The translations under genes were made by a program, and so were the position numbers. A stretch of DNA of 64,000 nucleotides from Amaurobius ferox (lineage: Eukaryota > Arthropoda > Arachnida > Araneae > Amaurobiidae), in NCBI GenBank assembly GCA_951213105.1, contig OX578146.1, positions 115,284,387-115,348,386 of the forward strand, read 5' to 3'. How positions within the stretch are numbered: position 1 is the stretch's first letter; the number at the start of each line of letters is the position of its first letter. Positions 35,353 through 46,756 of the stretch are shown here, one piece after another. The notes beneath the pieces were generated by a model. The model worked only from the letters and a program-made list of their open reading frames with translations, had not been told where the DNA came from and searched no databases.

Positions 35353-35685
35353 TGTTACGAATTTGTAAAATATTTTCACAGGGGTTTCTTTCAAGAACCA
35401 GAACGAAAAAACACTTTTGCGAGCAGACATTCCTCTGACATGAAATTAGAATTACCATGTGTGTGGTTGCCATATTTGGTGATTTATCGGCGACTTGGCG
35501 ACTTTAGACGACTTCTCGAATATACTCGAAACTCTCGAAATAATGAATATTCTTCAATATACGAGTCCTTTCTGGAAGTTTCTACGAAGAGTATATAAAA
35601 GGAGACATCGCTCAGTTGGACGGCAGTTGCCGTGATACGACGAACGTTGAATAGGGGGATATATTTACCATTAAATTAAAACAAC
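35353..35685 (+). mobile_element. Possible solo or truncated LTR
   Basis: Begins TGTTACGAATTTG, an opening seen in many arthropod Gypsy-type LTRs. It continues through a region with GCGACTTGGCGAC and a TATA box (TATATAAAAGG, about 35592-35602) followed by a plausible start region CATCGCTCAGTTGGACGG. The 3' CA end and a flanking duplication could not be fixed, and no primer-binding site or pol follows. It may be a solo LTR whose 3' end has decayed, or only a promoter-like sequence. Confidence 0.4.
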
Positions 35686-35796
35686 ATTGTTAAATGCAGC
35701 ATATAATAAAAAAAATTAAAAGTATAGACCACTTTCGATGGCAAAGTAGTTTTATTCTCCAGGACACACAAAAAGCACAACTTTTACTTGGAGACA

Positions 35797-35991
35797 GATC
35801 GGCAACTGATGCAGGAACATGGCAAAAACTAGAAAATGCTTTTACCAGCAGAGAGAGAAGAAAAGAGGGTAAAAAAAACCAAGGAGGAGTATTTTTTAAA
35901 TTTCTGGTTTTTCAACCCTTCTTTCTTCTCTCGCAATTTTGCACCACCATTTTCCGTCACCCTTGCTGTCCTTGCATCAGTTGCCGATCTT
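35797..35991. repeat. Imperfect foldback
   Basis: The left arm GATCGGCAACTGATGCAGGA (about 35798-35817) pairs with the right arm ending ...TTGCATCAGTTGCCGATC (about 35968-35985). A second block pairs inside it: GAGAGAAGAAAAGAGGG (35852-35870) with CCTTCTTTCTTCTCTC. Arms are about 90 bp with mismatches. No target duplication or coding content is evident; it may be a remnant of a foldback DNA element. Confidence 0.6.
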
Positions 35992-36331
35992 TCTCTGGCT
36001 AGTAAAGGTTGCCCTTCTTACGTTTCCTGACGAAGAGGATGTTTTTCTTATGTCATTACAAATGCATCAATTCTCCATTATTGAGATAAACCTTTAATAA
36101 TAAATAAAAAAAATACGATAATTGTTTGAAACTGATGATTGTAAAAAATAATGGAAAAGACATATATTGTTAATAGAATGCAACTTGTAATACCCTGAAA
36201 ATACAAATAAAATACACAAATTTGAGTTTTAACTAATCCGCTCCTGATTATTTTAAACTGATTTTAATTGATGTTTACTGGCTGTTTAAATTAATATTTT
36301 GGTGCAGTTTACTGCAACATATTATCCTTTA

Positions 36332-38306
36332 TCTTCTTCTATATAATAAAAGGCAATGTCTGTGTGTGTGTGTGTCTGTCTTATACACTATACGTTTCGC
36401 GACCGCGCGTCGGAGAGCTACGAAATTTGGCAATCGGAGACCTGGGGGGGAGGGAAGGGGACACGTGAAAACCGATTTTTAAAATTTGAATTATTTTTTT
36501 TGTTATTTAATGTTTTATGCGATTTCGACCGTTTTTTGACATTTTTGCCCTTTTTTCTCCACGATGCAGACGTTGTAGAAAAAAACAAATCACACCATCG
36601 GAAAGAGCAGAGAATTTCGAGTAAAAATATATCACTTTCAACTCTCAATTTCGATTTCTAATATTTTTTAAAGATTTTAAAACAAAAGTCACTTTTGGCT
36701 CAAAAAAACGATTTTTGGTTTTTAAATTCTCGCATAGTGAAAAGTACTCATAATTTCGACTAATAATTTACATTTTTAGAAAGCTGAAATATCTGGCATT
36801 CTTACAAGTCTAATTTGGTCCAGAAATAATGAAAATTGCCTTCAGGATCGCAATTTTAAAGACGCCATGATTTTAAATTTGTCGGCTACCGGCTCAGTTC
36901 TTCAACGGCATTTCCCCCCCATCCGCAGTAGTTTCTTCCCCGTCTCCATGGAGACCGCGCTTTCGGTTTTAAATGAATTACGAGCATAAGTGTTGTATAC
37001 ATCGGGCGAAATTATTATATTTATATGATATTTTAAATGGATATTTTAAATAATTTAAATGATTGAATTATGGTGGTTTGAATTGTGGTGATGTATTTGA
37101 AATTATTATATTTATGGATTGGTGGAACGATATGGATGATTTTTTGATTTTAAATCGATATTTTAATTTTATGGCTATTTTAAATGATAGAACGATCGAA
37201 CGAGGATGGTGGAATTAAGAGCCTAGCATATGGTCATTATAAATTTAAATTAGCGCGCGGGAAGTTAGCGCACGAGAATTGCACTCGGTAGGCCTGGGTT
37301 CGATTCCCGCGACTGATGTGGAGTACGATCACCTTAAACATATGGGTCGATAATTCCTTCCGAGAGGTTGGTGGCAGGGAAAGGAGGGTACGGTCTCTGT
37401 GGATGCCTCCCCCACTGGGTCTTGGTCCAAATTGGGTGAATAAAAAGAAAGTTATGGAGATTGTCGCGGAGGGCGCGGTAGCCCAGTGGTTAGCGTGCGG
37501 GAATTTCACTCGGTAGGCCCGGGTTCGATTCCCTCCACTGACAAAACTGCTGCCGTGTTCACGCGGAGTACGATCACGTTAAACATGTGGGTCCGTAAGT
37601 CCTTCCGAGAGGTTGGTGGTAGAGGAAGGAGGGTACGGACCCTGTGGATGACTTTCCCACTGGGTTCCGGTCTAAATTGGGTGAATAAAAAGAAGGTTAT
37701 GGAGATTGTCGCGGAGGGCGCGGTAGCCCAGTGGTTGGCGCGCGGGAATTGCACTCGGTAGGCTCGGGTTCGATTGCCGCCACTGCCAAAACTGCTGCCA
37801 TTTTCACGCGGAGTACGATCACGTTAAACATGTGGATCCGTAAGTCCTTCCGAGATGTTGTTGGTAGAGGAAGGAGGGTACGGACCCTGTGGATGCCTCC
37901 CCTACTGGGTTCCGGTCTAAATTGGGTGAATAAAAAGAAGGTTATGGAGATTGTCGCGGAGGGCGCGGTAGCCCAGTGGTTAGCGCGCGGGATTTGCACT
38001 AGGTAGGTCTGGGTTCGATTCCCGCCATTGCCAAAACTGCCGCCGTGTTCAGGCGGAGTACGATCACGTTAAACATGCGGGACCGTAAGTCCTTCCGAGA
38101 GGTTGGTGGTAGGGGAAGGAGGGTACGGTCCCTGTGGATGCCTTCCCCACTGACTTCCTGTCTAAATTGGGTGGCACTTCCTGGCCCTCCAAACAGTTAC
38201 CTTACACTTTACTGGTAGGTCGCGCCAGCGAGTGTGCCACGGTTAGAATTTGCCACGGTCAGAATTTTCAAGGGTAGCGAACAGGCTGGTCGCCAAAGGC
38301 GGCTAG
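36332..38306 (+). mobile_element. Non-autonomous Helitron H1
   Basis: The 5' end follows a host A: TCTTCTTCTATATAATAAAAGG at 36332, or the canonical TCTATATAATAAAAGG at 36338. Next come GCAATGTCTGTGTG and the conserved TACGTTTCGCGACCGCGCGT. The 3' end is GTCGCCAAAGGCGGCTAG at 38289-38306; GTCGCC and GGCGGC pair around AAA directly before CTAG. No Rep or helicase is encoded. The interior has an AT-rich part, a small GC-rich stretch, GATATTTTAAAT repeats and then a SINE-derived array of four B boxes. The next Helitron begins at the base after CTAG. The 5' sequence is like that of widespread Helitrons such as HeliBat. Confidence 0.85.
37236..38217 (+). repeat. SINE-head tandem array in H1 (four units)
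   Basis: Units of about 240 bp, each with an A box (GTAGCCCAGTGGTTAGCGCG, missing from the first) and a B box (GGTTCGATTCC or one-base variants) near 37297, 37522, 37767 and 38011. Each unit runs through CGGAGTACGATCACGTTAAA and GGTTGGTGGTAG to GGTCTAAATTGGGTGAATAA and joins the next through AAAGAAAGTTATGGAGATTG. Only the last unit keeps the SINE 3' part (GGTGGCACTTCCTGG to CTGGTAGGTCG). An original SINE insertion with later head amplification explains this. Confidence 0.85.
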
Positions 38307-39079
38307 TCTTAAATAATAAAAGGCAATGTCTGTGTGTGTGTGTGTGTGTCTGCGTGTCTGTCTTATACACTATACGTTTCGCGACCGCGCGTCGGAGAGC
38401 TACGAAATTTGGCAATCGGAGACCTGGGGGGGAGGGAAGGGGACACGTGAAAATCGATTTTCAAAATTCTAATTATTTTTTTATTTATTTAATGTTTTAT
38501 GCGATTTCGACCTTTTTTTGCCCTTTCTGCCCTTTTTTCTCCACGATCCAGACGTCGTAGAAAAAAACAACTCACACCATCGGAAAGAGCAGACAATTGC
38601 GAGTAAAAATATATCAATTTCAAATCTCCATTTCGATTTCTAATATTTTTTAAAGATTTTAAAACAAAAGTCACTTTTGGCTCAAAAAAACGATTTTTGG
38701 TTTTTAAATTCTCGCATAGTAAAAAGTACTCATAATTTCGACTAATAATTTACATTTTTAGAAAGCTGAAATATCTGGCATTCTTACAAGTCTAATCTGG
38801 TCCAGAAATAATGAAAATTGCCTTCAGGATCGCAATTTTAAAGACGTCATGATTTTAAATTTCTCGGCGTTCCGCTCGGCGTGCCGCTTCGTTTCTCCCC
38901 CGCTGAAGCAGGGAAGGTGGTGGGTGGGGACGTCAAGGTGGAGGTGACGTCACGGTTCTGTATATGCATAGCGATGGGTGGGACAATAAGAAACCGAATT
39001 AGTTTTTACTTTCCGTTTCCCGCGCTTCCGATTTTAAATGAAATAAGAGCTTAACATATGCACTGTAGAAATTATTATA

Positions 39080-39250
39080 TTTATATTTTAAATGATGGAA
39101 CGATATGGATTTTTTAAATGGATATTTTAATTTTATGGATATTTTAAATGATGGAACGATGGATATTTTAATTTTATGGATATTTTAAATGATGGAACGA
39201 TGGATATTTAAATTTTATGGATATTTTAAATGATGGAACAATGGAATGAG
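39080..39250 (+). repeat. GATATTTTAAATGATGGAACG minisatellite
   Basis: About four units of roughly 40 bp built on TATGGATATTTTAAATGATG and GAACGATGG. Shorter or more decayed versions sit at the equivalent place in H1 (37020-37200) and H3 (41760-41900). Confidence 0.8.
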
Positions 39251-39296
39251 GATGATGGAATTAAGAGCTTAGAGAGCATATGGTCATTTTAAATTG

Positions 39297-41029
39297 TAAA
39301 TTAGCGCGCGGGAAGTTAGCGGCAGGCCCGGGTACGATTCCCGCCACTGCCAAAACTGCCGAAGTGTTCACGCGGAATACGATCACGTTAAACATGTGGG
39401 CCCGTAAGTCCTTCCGAGAGGTTGGTGGTAGGGGAAGGAGGGTACGGTCCCTGTGAATGCCTCCTTCACAGGGTTCCCGTCTAAATTGGGTGAATATAAA
39501 TAAAGTTGCGGAGGGCGAGGCAGCCCAGTGGTTAGCGCTCAGGAATTGCACTCGGTAGGCCCGGGTTCGATTCCCGCCACTTCCAAAACTGCCGCCGTGT
39601 TCACGCGGAGTACGATCACGATAAACATGTGGGTCCGGAAGTCCTTCCGAGAGGTTGGTGGTAGGGGAAGGAGGGTACGGTCCCTGTGGATGCCTCCCTC
39701 ACAGGGTTCCCGTCTAAATTGGGTGAATATAAAGAAAGTTGCGGAGGGCGAGGCAGACCAGTGGTTAGCGCTCAGGAATTGCACTCGGTAGGCCCGGGTT
39801 CGATTCCCGCCACTTCCAAAACTGCCGCCGTGTTCACGCGGAGTACGATCACGATAAACATGTGGGTCCGGAAGTCCTTCCGAGAGGTTGGTGGTAGGGG
39901 AAGGAGGGTACGGTCCCTGTGGATGCCTCCCTCACAGGGTTCCCGTCTAAATTGGGTGAATATAAAGAAAGTTGCGGAGGGCGAGGCAGCCCAGTGGTTA
40001 GCGCTCAGGAATTGCACTCGGTAGGCCCGGGTTCGATTCCCGCCACTTCCAAAACTGCCGCCGTGTTCACGCGGAGTACGATCACGATAAACATGTGGGT
40101 CCGGAAGTCCTTCCGAGAGGTTGGTGGTAGGGGAAGGAGGGTACGGTCCCTGTGGATGCCTTTCCCACTGGGTTCCGTTCTAAATTGGGTAAATAAAAAG
40201 AATGTTATGGAGATAGTCGCTGGGGGCGAAGAAGCCCAGTGGTTAGCGCGCGGGAATTGCACTCAGTAGGCCCGGGTTCGATTCCCAAAATTGCCGCCGT
40301 GTTTACGCGGAGTACGATCACGTTAAACATGTGGGTCCGTGAGTCCTTCCGAGAAGTTGGTGGTAGGGGAAGGAGGGTACGGTCTAAATTGGATGAATAA
40401 AAAGAAAGTTATGGAGATTGTCGCGTAGGGCAAAGTAGCCCAATGGTTAGCGCGCGGAAATTGCACTCGGTAGGCCCGGGTTCGATTCCCAAAATTGCCG
40501 CCGTGTTTACGCGGAGTACGATCACGTTAAACATGTGGGTCTGTAAGTCCTTCCGAGAGGTTGGTGGTAGGGGAAGAAGGTTACGGTCCCTGTGGATGCT
40601 TCTCCCACTTGGTTCCGGTCTAAATTGGGTGAATAAAAATAAAGTTATGAAGAATATCGCGGAGGGTGAAGTACCCCAGTGGTTAGTGCGCGGGATTTGC
40701 ACTTGTTAGGCCCGGGTTCGATTCCCAAAATTGCCGAATAAAAATAAAGTTATGGAGATTGTCGCGGATGGCACGGTAGCCCAGTGGTTAGCGCGCGGGA
40801 ATTTCACTCGGTAGGCCCGGGTTCGATTCCCGCCATTGCCAAAACTGCAGCCGTGTTCACGCGGAGTACGATCACGTTAAACGTGTGGGACTGCAAGTCC
40901 TTCCGAGAGGTTTGTGGTAGGGGAAGGAGGGTACGGTCTCTTTGGTTGCCTCCCCCATTGGGTTCCGGTCTAAATTGTGTGGCACTTCCTGGCCTTCCAA
41001 GCAGTTACCTTACACCTTTCTGGTAGGTC
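39297..41029 (+). repeat. SINE-head tandem array in H2 (eight B boxes)
   Basis: B boxes occur near 39331 (GGTACGATTCC), 39564, 39797, 40030, 40275, 40478, 40707 and 40817. The 39.5-40.1 kb units are spaced by exactly 233 bp and are almost identical, so they expanded recently. Three units carry a shorter CCCAAAATTGCC join after the B box. The unit at 40707 is a deletion derivative of about 110 bp. Only the final unit continues into the SINE 3' part (GGCACTTCCTGGCC to TGGTAGGTCG). The many open frames here are by-products of the repeat. Confidence 0.88.
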
Positions 41030-41098
41030 GCGCCAACGAGTTTGCCACGGTCAGAATTTTCAAGGGTAGCGAACAGGCTGGTCGCCAAAGGCGGCTAG

Positions 41099-42694
41099 TA
41101 AATAATAAAAGGCAATGTCTGTGTGTGTGTGTGTCTGCCTTATACACTATACGTTTCGCGACCGCGCGTCGGAGAGCTACGAAATTTGGCAATCGGAGAC
41201 CTGGGGGGAGAGAAGGGGACACGTGAAAACCGATTTTCAAAATTCTAATTATTTTTTTATTTATTTAATGTTTTATGCGATTTCGACCTTTTTTTGCCCT
41301 TTTTTCTCCACGATCCAGACGTCGTAGAAAAAAACAACTCACACCATCGGAAAGAGCAGAGAATTTCGAGTAAAAATATATCAATTTCAAATCTCAGGGA
41401 CAAATTCAAATATTTTTTTATGATTTTAAAACAAAAGTCACTTTTGGCTCAAAAAAACGATTTTTGGTTTTTAAATTCTCGCATAGTAAAAAGTACTCAT
41501 AATTTTGACTAATAATTTACATTTTTAGAAAGGTCAAACATCTGGCATTCTTACAAGTCCAATCTGGTCAGGAAATATTCCGTATTGCCCACAGGATCGG
41601 GATTTTAAAAGTTTCCGAATTTCAATTTCTCGGCGTTCCGCTCGGCGTGCCGCTTCTTAACCGGCGTTTCTCCCCCGAAGAAGGAGGGAAGGTGGTGGGT
41701 GGGGACGTTAAGGTGGAGGTGACGTCACGGTTCTGAATAGTTCCTTTACTCCATATAAATTATTATATTTATATTTTAAATGATGGAACGATATGGATTT
41801 TTTAAATGTATATTTTAACTTTTGGATATTTTAAATGGATATTTTTATTTTATGGATATTTTAAATGATTCAACAATGAAACAATTTAATGAGGATGATG
41901 GAATTAAGCATATGGTCATTTTAAATTGCAATTTGCGCGCAGGAAGTTAGCGGTAGGCCCGGGTTCGATTCCCGCCACTGCCAAAACTGCCGCCGTGTTT
42001 ACGTGGAATACGATCACGTTAAATATGTATGTCCGTAAGTCCTTCCGAGAGGTTGGTGGTAGGGGAAGGAGGATACGGCCCCTGTGGATGCCTCCCCCAC
42101 TGGGTTCCCGTCTAAATTGGGTAAATATATAGAAAGTTATGGAGATTGTCGCGGAGGGCGTGGCAGCCCAGTGGTTAGCGCGCGGGAATTGCACTCAGTA
42201 GGCCCGGGTTCGATTCCCGCCACTGCCAAAACTTACGCCACGTTCACGCAGAGTACGATCACGTTAAACATGTGGGTTCGTGAGTCCTTCCGATAGTTTG
42301 GTGGTAGGGGAAGGAGGGTACGGTCTAAATTGGGTGAATAAAAAGAAAGTTGTGGAGATTGTCGCGGAGGGCGAAGTAGCCCAGTGGTTAGCGCGCGGGA
42401 ATTGCACGCGGTAGGTCCGGGTTCGATTTCCGCCACTGACACGGAGTACGATCACTTTAAACATATGGGTCCGTATGTTTTTCCGAGAGGTTGGTGGTAG
42501 GGGAAGGAGGGTACGTTCCCTGTGGATGCCTCCCCCACTGGGTTCCGGTCTAAATTGGGTGGCACATTCTGGCCGTCCAACCAGTTACCTTACACCTTTC
42601 TGGTAGGTCGCGCCAACGAGTTTGCCACGGTTGGAATTTGCCACGATCAGCATTTTCAAGGGTTGCGAACAGGCTGGTCGCCAAAGGCGGCTAG
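41099..42694 (+). mobile_element. Non-autonomous Helitron H3
   Basis: Begins TAAATAATAAAAGGCAATG directly after the H2 CTAG; compared with H2 it lacks the CTT after the first T. It has the same order of internal blocks and a three-B-box SINE array at 41930-42608. It ends in the GTCGCCAAAGGCGGCTAG hairpin terminus at 42694, followed by host T. Its left part differs from H2 and from the tandem copies downstream (GACAAATTCAAATATTTTT instead of CGATTTCTAATATTTTTT). It forms the first copy of the 1775-bp tandem repeat. Confidence 0.85.
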
Positions 42695-43022
42695 TTATAA
42701 ATATTGCTGAAGCACAACGCAATTAAAAATTGCCTCTAAATTCATGGCATTTTTCAAATCAATATCCAAGAGTTTTTCAAAATTTAAGTTATTTACAAAC
42801 TATAAATTATCACCTTCCTTTAAATTAATTATAATACCACTATTACTTCTGCGATACCAAAATAAATAAGTCAATAAATCGCCACAGTATATGGGCATGT
42901 GAAAAACTAAAACAAGATAGACATTTTAGTATAATCATAATTATCAAGATTAGAACTCAAATAATTTGTATTTTAAAATGTTCGTATTATTATTTCGTAT
43001 GGAAAATAATGATAATTCCAGA
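41259..43022 (+). repeat. 1775-bp tandem repeat, copy 1
   Basis: Covers most of H3 plus 328 bp of its 3' flank (42695-43022). It is 11 bp shorter than the other copies because of small indels in the first 600 bp, where it also differs by many substitutions. Its right half is nearly identical to copies 2 and 3. The SINE array within (41930-42608) has B boxes near 41958, 42208 and 42419. Confidence 0.9.
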
Positions 43023-44797
43023 ATTTATTTAATGTTTTATGCGATTTCGACCGTTTTTTGCCATTTTTGCCCTTTTTTTCCCACGATCCGGACATCGTAG
43101 GAAAAAACAAATCACACCATCGGAAAGAACTGACAATTGCGAGTAAAAATATATCAATTTCAAACCTGAATTTCGATTTCTAATATTTTTTAAAGATTTT
43201 AAAACAAAAGTCACTTTTTGCTCAAGAAAAGTATTTTTGGTTTTTAAATTCTCGCATAGTAAAAAGTACTCATAATTTCGACTAATAATTTACATTTTTA
43301 GAAAGGTCAAACATCTGGCATTCTTACAAGTCCAATCTGGTCAGGAAATATTCCGTATTGCCCAATTGATCGGGATTTTAAAAGTTTCCGAATTTCAATT
43401 TCTCGGCGTTCCGCTCGGCGTGCCGCTTCTTAACCGGAGTTTCTCCCCCGCAGAAGGAGGGAAGGTGGTGGGTGGGGACGTCAAGGTGGAGGTGACAACA
43501 CGGTTCTGAATAGAGCTCCTTTACTCCATATAAATTATTATATTTATATTTTAAATGATGGAACGATATGGATTTTTTAAATGTATATTTTAACTTTTGG
43601 ATGTTTTAAATGGATATTTTTATTTTATGGATATTTTAAATGATGGAACAATGAAACAATGGAATGAGGATGATGGAATTAAGCATATGGTCATTTTAAA
43701 TTGCAATTTGCGCGCAGGAAGTTAGCGGTAGGCCCGGGTTCGATTCCCGCCACTGCCAAAACTGCCGCCGTGTTTACGTGGAATACGATCACGTTAAATA
43801 TGTATGTCCGTAAGTCCTTCCGAGAGGTTGGTGGTAGGGGAAGGAGGATACGGCCCCTGTGGATGCCTCCCCCACTGGGTTCCCGTCTAAATTGGGTAAA
43901 TATATAGAAAGTTATGGAGATTGTCGCGGAGGGCGCGGCAGCCCAGTGGTTAGCGCGCGGGAATTGCACTCAGTAGGCCCGGGTTCGATTCCCGCCACTG
44001 CCAAAACTTACGCCACGTTCACGCAGAGTACGATCACGTTAAACATGTGGGTTCGTGAGTCCTTCCGATAGTTTGGTGGTAGGGGAAGGAGGGTACGGTC
44101 TAAATTGGGTGAATAAAAAGAAAGTTGTGGAGATTGTCGCGGAGGGCGAAGTAGCCCAGTGGTTAGCGCGCGGGAATTGCACGCGGTAGGTCCGGGTTCG
44201 ATTTCCGCCACTGACACGGAGTACGATCACTTTAAACATATGGGTCCGTATGTTTTTCCGAGAGGTTGGTGGTAGGGGAAGGAGGGTACGTTCCCTGTGG
44301 ATGCCTCCCCCACTGGGTTCCGGTCTAAATTGGGTGGCACATTCTGGCCGTCCAACCAGTTACCTTACACCTTTCTGGTAGGTCGCGCCAACGAGTTTGC
44401 CACGGTTGGAATTTGCCACGATCAGCATTTTCAAGGGTTGCGAACAGGCTGGTCGCCAAAGGCGGCTAGTTATAAATATTGCTGAAGCACAACGCAATTA
44501 AAAATTGCCTCTAAATTCATGGCATTTTTCAAATCAATATCCAAGAGTTTTTCAAAATTTAAGTTATTTACAAACTATAAATTATCACCTCCCTTTAAAT
44601 TAATTATAATACCACTATTACTTCTGCGATACCAAAATAAATAAGTCAATAAATCGCCACAGTATATGGGCATGTGAAAAACTAAAACAAGATAGACATT
44701 TTAGTATAATCATAATTATCAAGATTAGAACTCAAATAATTTGTATTTTAAAATGTTCGTATTATTATTTCGTATGGAAAATAATGATAATTCCAGA
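43023..44797 (+). repeat. 1775-bp tandem repeat, copy 2
   Basis: Starts ATTTATTTAATGTTTTATGC at 43023 directly after CCAGA of the preceding copy, so the Helitron 5' end is missing and the unit begins inside the Helitron. It contains a three-B-box SINE array (43705-44383), a Helitron 3' end CTAG at 44469 and the 328-bp flank. It is nearly identical to copy 3. Confidence 0.92.
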
Positions 44798-46574
44798 ATT
44801 TATTTAATGTTTTATGCGATTTCGACCGTTTTTTGCCATTTTTGCCCTTTTTTTCCCACGATCCGGACATCGTAGGAAAAAACAAATCACACCATCGGAA
44901 AGAACTGACAATTGCGAGTAAAAATATATCAATTTCAAACCTGAATTTCGATTTCTAATATTTTTTAAAGATTTTAAAACAAAAGTCACTTTTTGCTCAA
45001 GAAAAGTATTTTTGGTTTTTAAATTCTCGCATAGTAAAAAGTACTCATAATTTCGACTAATAATTTACATTTTTAGAAAGGTCAAACATCTGGCATTCTT
45101 ACAAGTCCAATCTGGTCAGGAAATATTCCGTATTGCCCAATTGATCGGGATTTTAAAAGTTTCCGAATTTCAATTTCTCGGCGTTCCGCTCGGCGTGCCG
45201 CTTCTTAACCGGAGTTTCTCCCCCGCAGAAGGAGGGAAGGTGGTGGGTGGGGACGTCAAGGTGGAGGTGACAACACGGTTCTGAATAGAGCTCCTTTACT
45301 CCATATAAATTATTATATTTATATTTTAAATGATGGAACGATATGGATTTTTTAAATGTATATTTTAACTTTTGGATGTTTTAAATGGATATTTTTATTT
45401 TATGGATATTTTAAATGATGGAACAATGAAACAATGGAATGAGGATGATGGAATTAAGCATATGGTCATTTTAAATTGCAATTTGCGCGCGGGAAGTTAG
45501 CGGTAGGCCCGGGTTCGATTCCCGCCACTGCTAAAACTGCCGCCGTGTTTAAGTGGAATACGATCACGTTAAATATGTGGGTCCGTAAGTCCTTCCGAGA
45601 GGTTGGTGGTAGGGGAAGGAGGATACGGCCCCTGTGGATGCCTCCCCCACTGGGTTCCCGTCTAAATTGGGTGAATATATAGAAAGTTATGGAGATTGTC
45701 GCGGAGGGCGCGGCAGCCCAGTGGTTAGCGCGCGGGAATTGCACTCAGTAGGCCCGGGTTCGATTCCCGCCACTGCTAAAACTTACGCCACGTTCACGCA
45801 GAGTACGATCACGTTAAACATGTGGGTTCGTGAGTCCTTCCGAGAGGTTGGTGGTAGGGGAAGGAGGGTACGGTCTAAATTGGTTGAATAAAAAGAAAGT
45901 TATGGAGATTGTCGCGGAGGGCGAAGTAGCCCAGTGGTTAGCGCGCGGGAATTGCACGCGGTAGGTCCGGGTTCGATTTCCGCCACTGACACGGAGTACG
46001 ATCACTTTAAACATATGGGTCCGTATGTTTTTCCGAGAGGTTGGTGGTAGGGGAAGGAGGGTACGTTCCCTGTGGATGCCTCCCCCACTGGGTTCCGGTC
46101 TAAATTGGGTGGCACATTCTGGCCGTCCAACCAGTTACCTTACACCTTTCTGGTAGGTCGCGCCAACGAGTTTGCCACGGTTGGAATTTGCCACGATCAG
46201 CATTTTCAAGGGTTGCGAACAGGCTGGTCGCCAAAGGCGGCTAGTTATAAATATTGCTGAAGCACAACGCAATTAAAAATTGCCTCTAAATTCATGGCAT
46301 TTTTCAAATCAATATCCAAGAGTTTTTCAAAATTTAAGTTATTTACAAACTATAAATTATCACCTCCCTTTAAATTAATTATAATACCACTATTACTTCT
46401 GCGATACCAAAATAAATAAGTCAATAAATCGCCACAGTATATGGGCATGTGAAAAACTAAAACAAGATAGACATTTTAGTATAATCATAATTATCAAGAT
46501 TAGAACTCAAATAATTTGTATTTTAAAATGTTCGTATTATTATTTCGTATGGAAAATAATGATAATTCCAGAAT
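44798..46574 (+). repeat. 1775-bp tandem repeat, copy 3
   Basis: Same structure as copy 2 with a handful of substitutions, for example a restored GCGGGAAGTT near 45488. SINE array at 45480-46158, Helitron 3' end CTAG at 46244. The repeat ends with CCAGAAT at 46574, after which the sequence becomes unique (ACGCATAGTGATATAC). Confidence 0.92.
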
Positions 46575-46756
46575 ACGCATAGTGATATACTATATAATGA
46601 TATACTATAGTGATATACAATGCGGTATACGTATCTTCCACCGAAATCGATTTACACAGTTATTTTGGAACATGAGCTGCTCTTGAGTTATTGCGAATTT
46701 CACTTTCTGTAGAATGAGCACAATATCATTCAAAACCTCACACATGAAATATCTAT

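Larger units (their letters stand above)
38307..41098 (+). mobile_element. Non-autonomous Helitron H2
   Basis: Starts TCTTAAATAATAAAAGGC directly after the H1 CTAG, so the two are joined with no host base between. It shares the same internal order as H1: the TG run, TTTCGCGACCGCGCGTCGG, the TCAAAAAAACGATTTTTGG segment, a GC-rich part (CGGCGTTCCGCTCGGCGTGC), GATATTTTAAATGATGGAACG minisatellite, and a SINE-derived array, here eight B boxes. It ends in the same hairpin and CTAG at 41098. Longer than H1 because of array expansion. Non-coding. Confidence 0.88.

Noticed and set aside
35685..36331. Internal coding region of an LTR retrotransposon following the LTR-like sequence
   Set aside because: No primer-binding site, gag or pol similarity is visible before the Helitron starts.
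37297..40830. B boxes as genuine tRNA genes
   Set aside because: No cloverleaf with anticodon arm and acceptor stem can be made around them; they belong to SINE heads.
37236..41029. Array with regular repeats that could be mistaken for CRISPR
   Set aside because: Units of ~240 bp with Pol III boxes and no short unique spacers, in an animal genome.
37236..46158. Many open frames of 60-116 codons on both strands with recurring PGSIPA and ANHWA phrases
   Set aside because: They are translations of the SINE-derived tandem units, including the B box, and recur wherever the array does. No start, splice or domain support.
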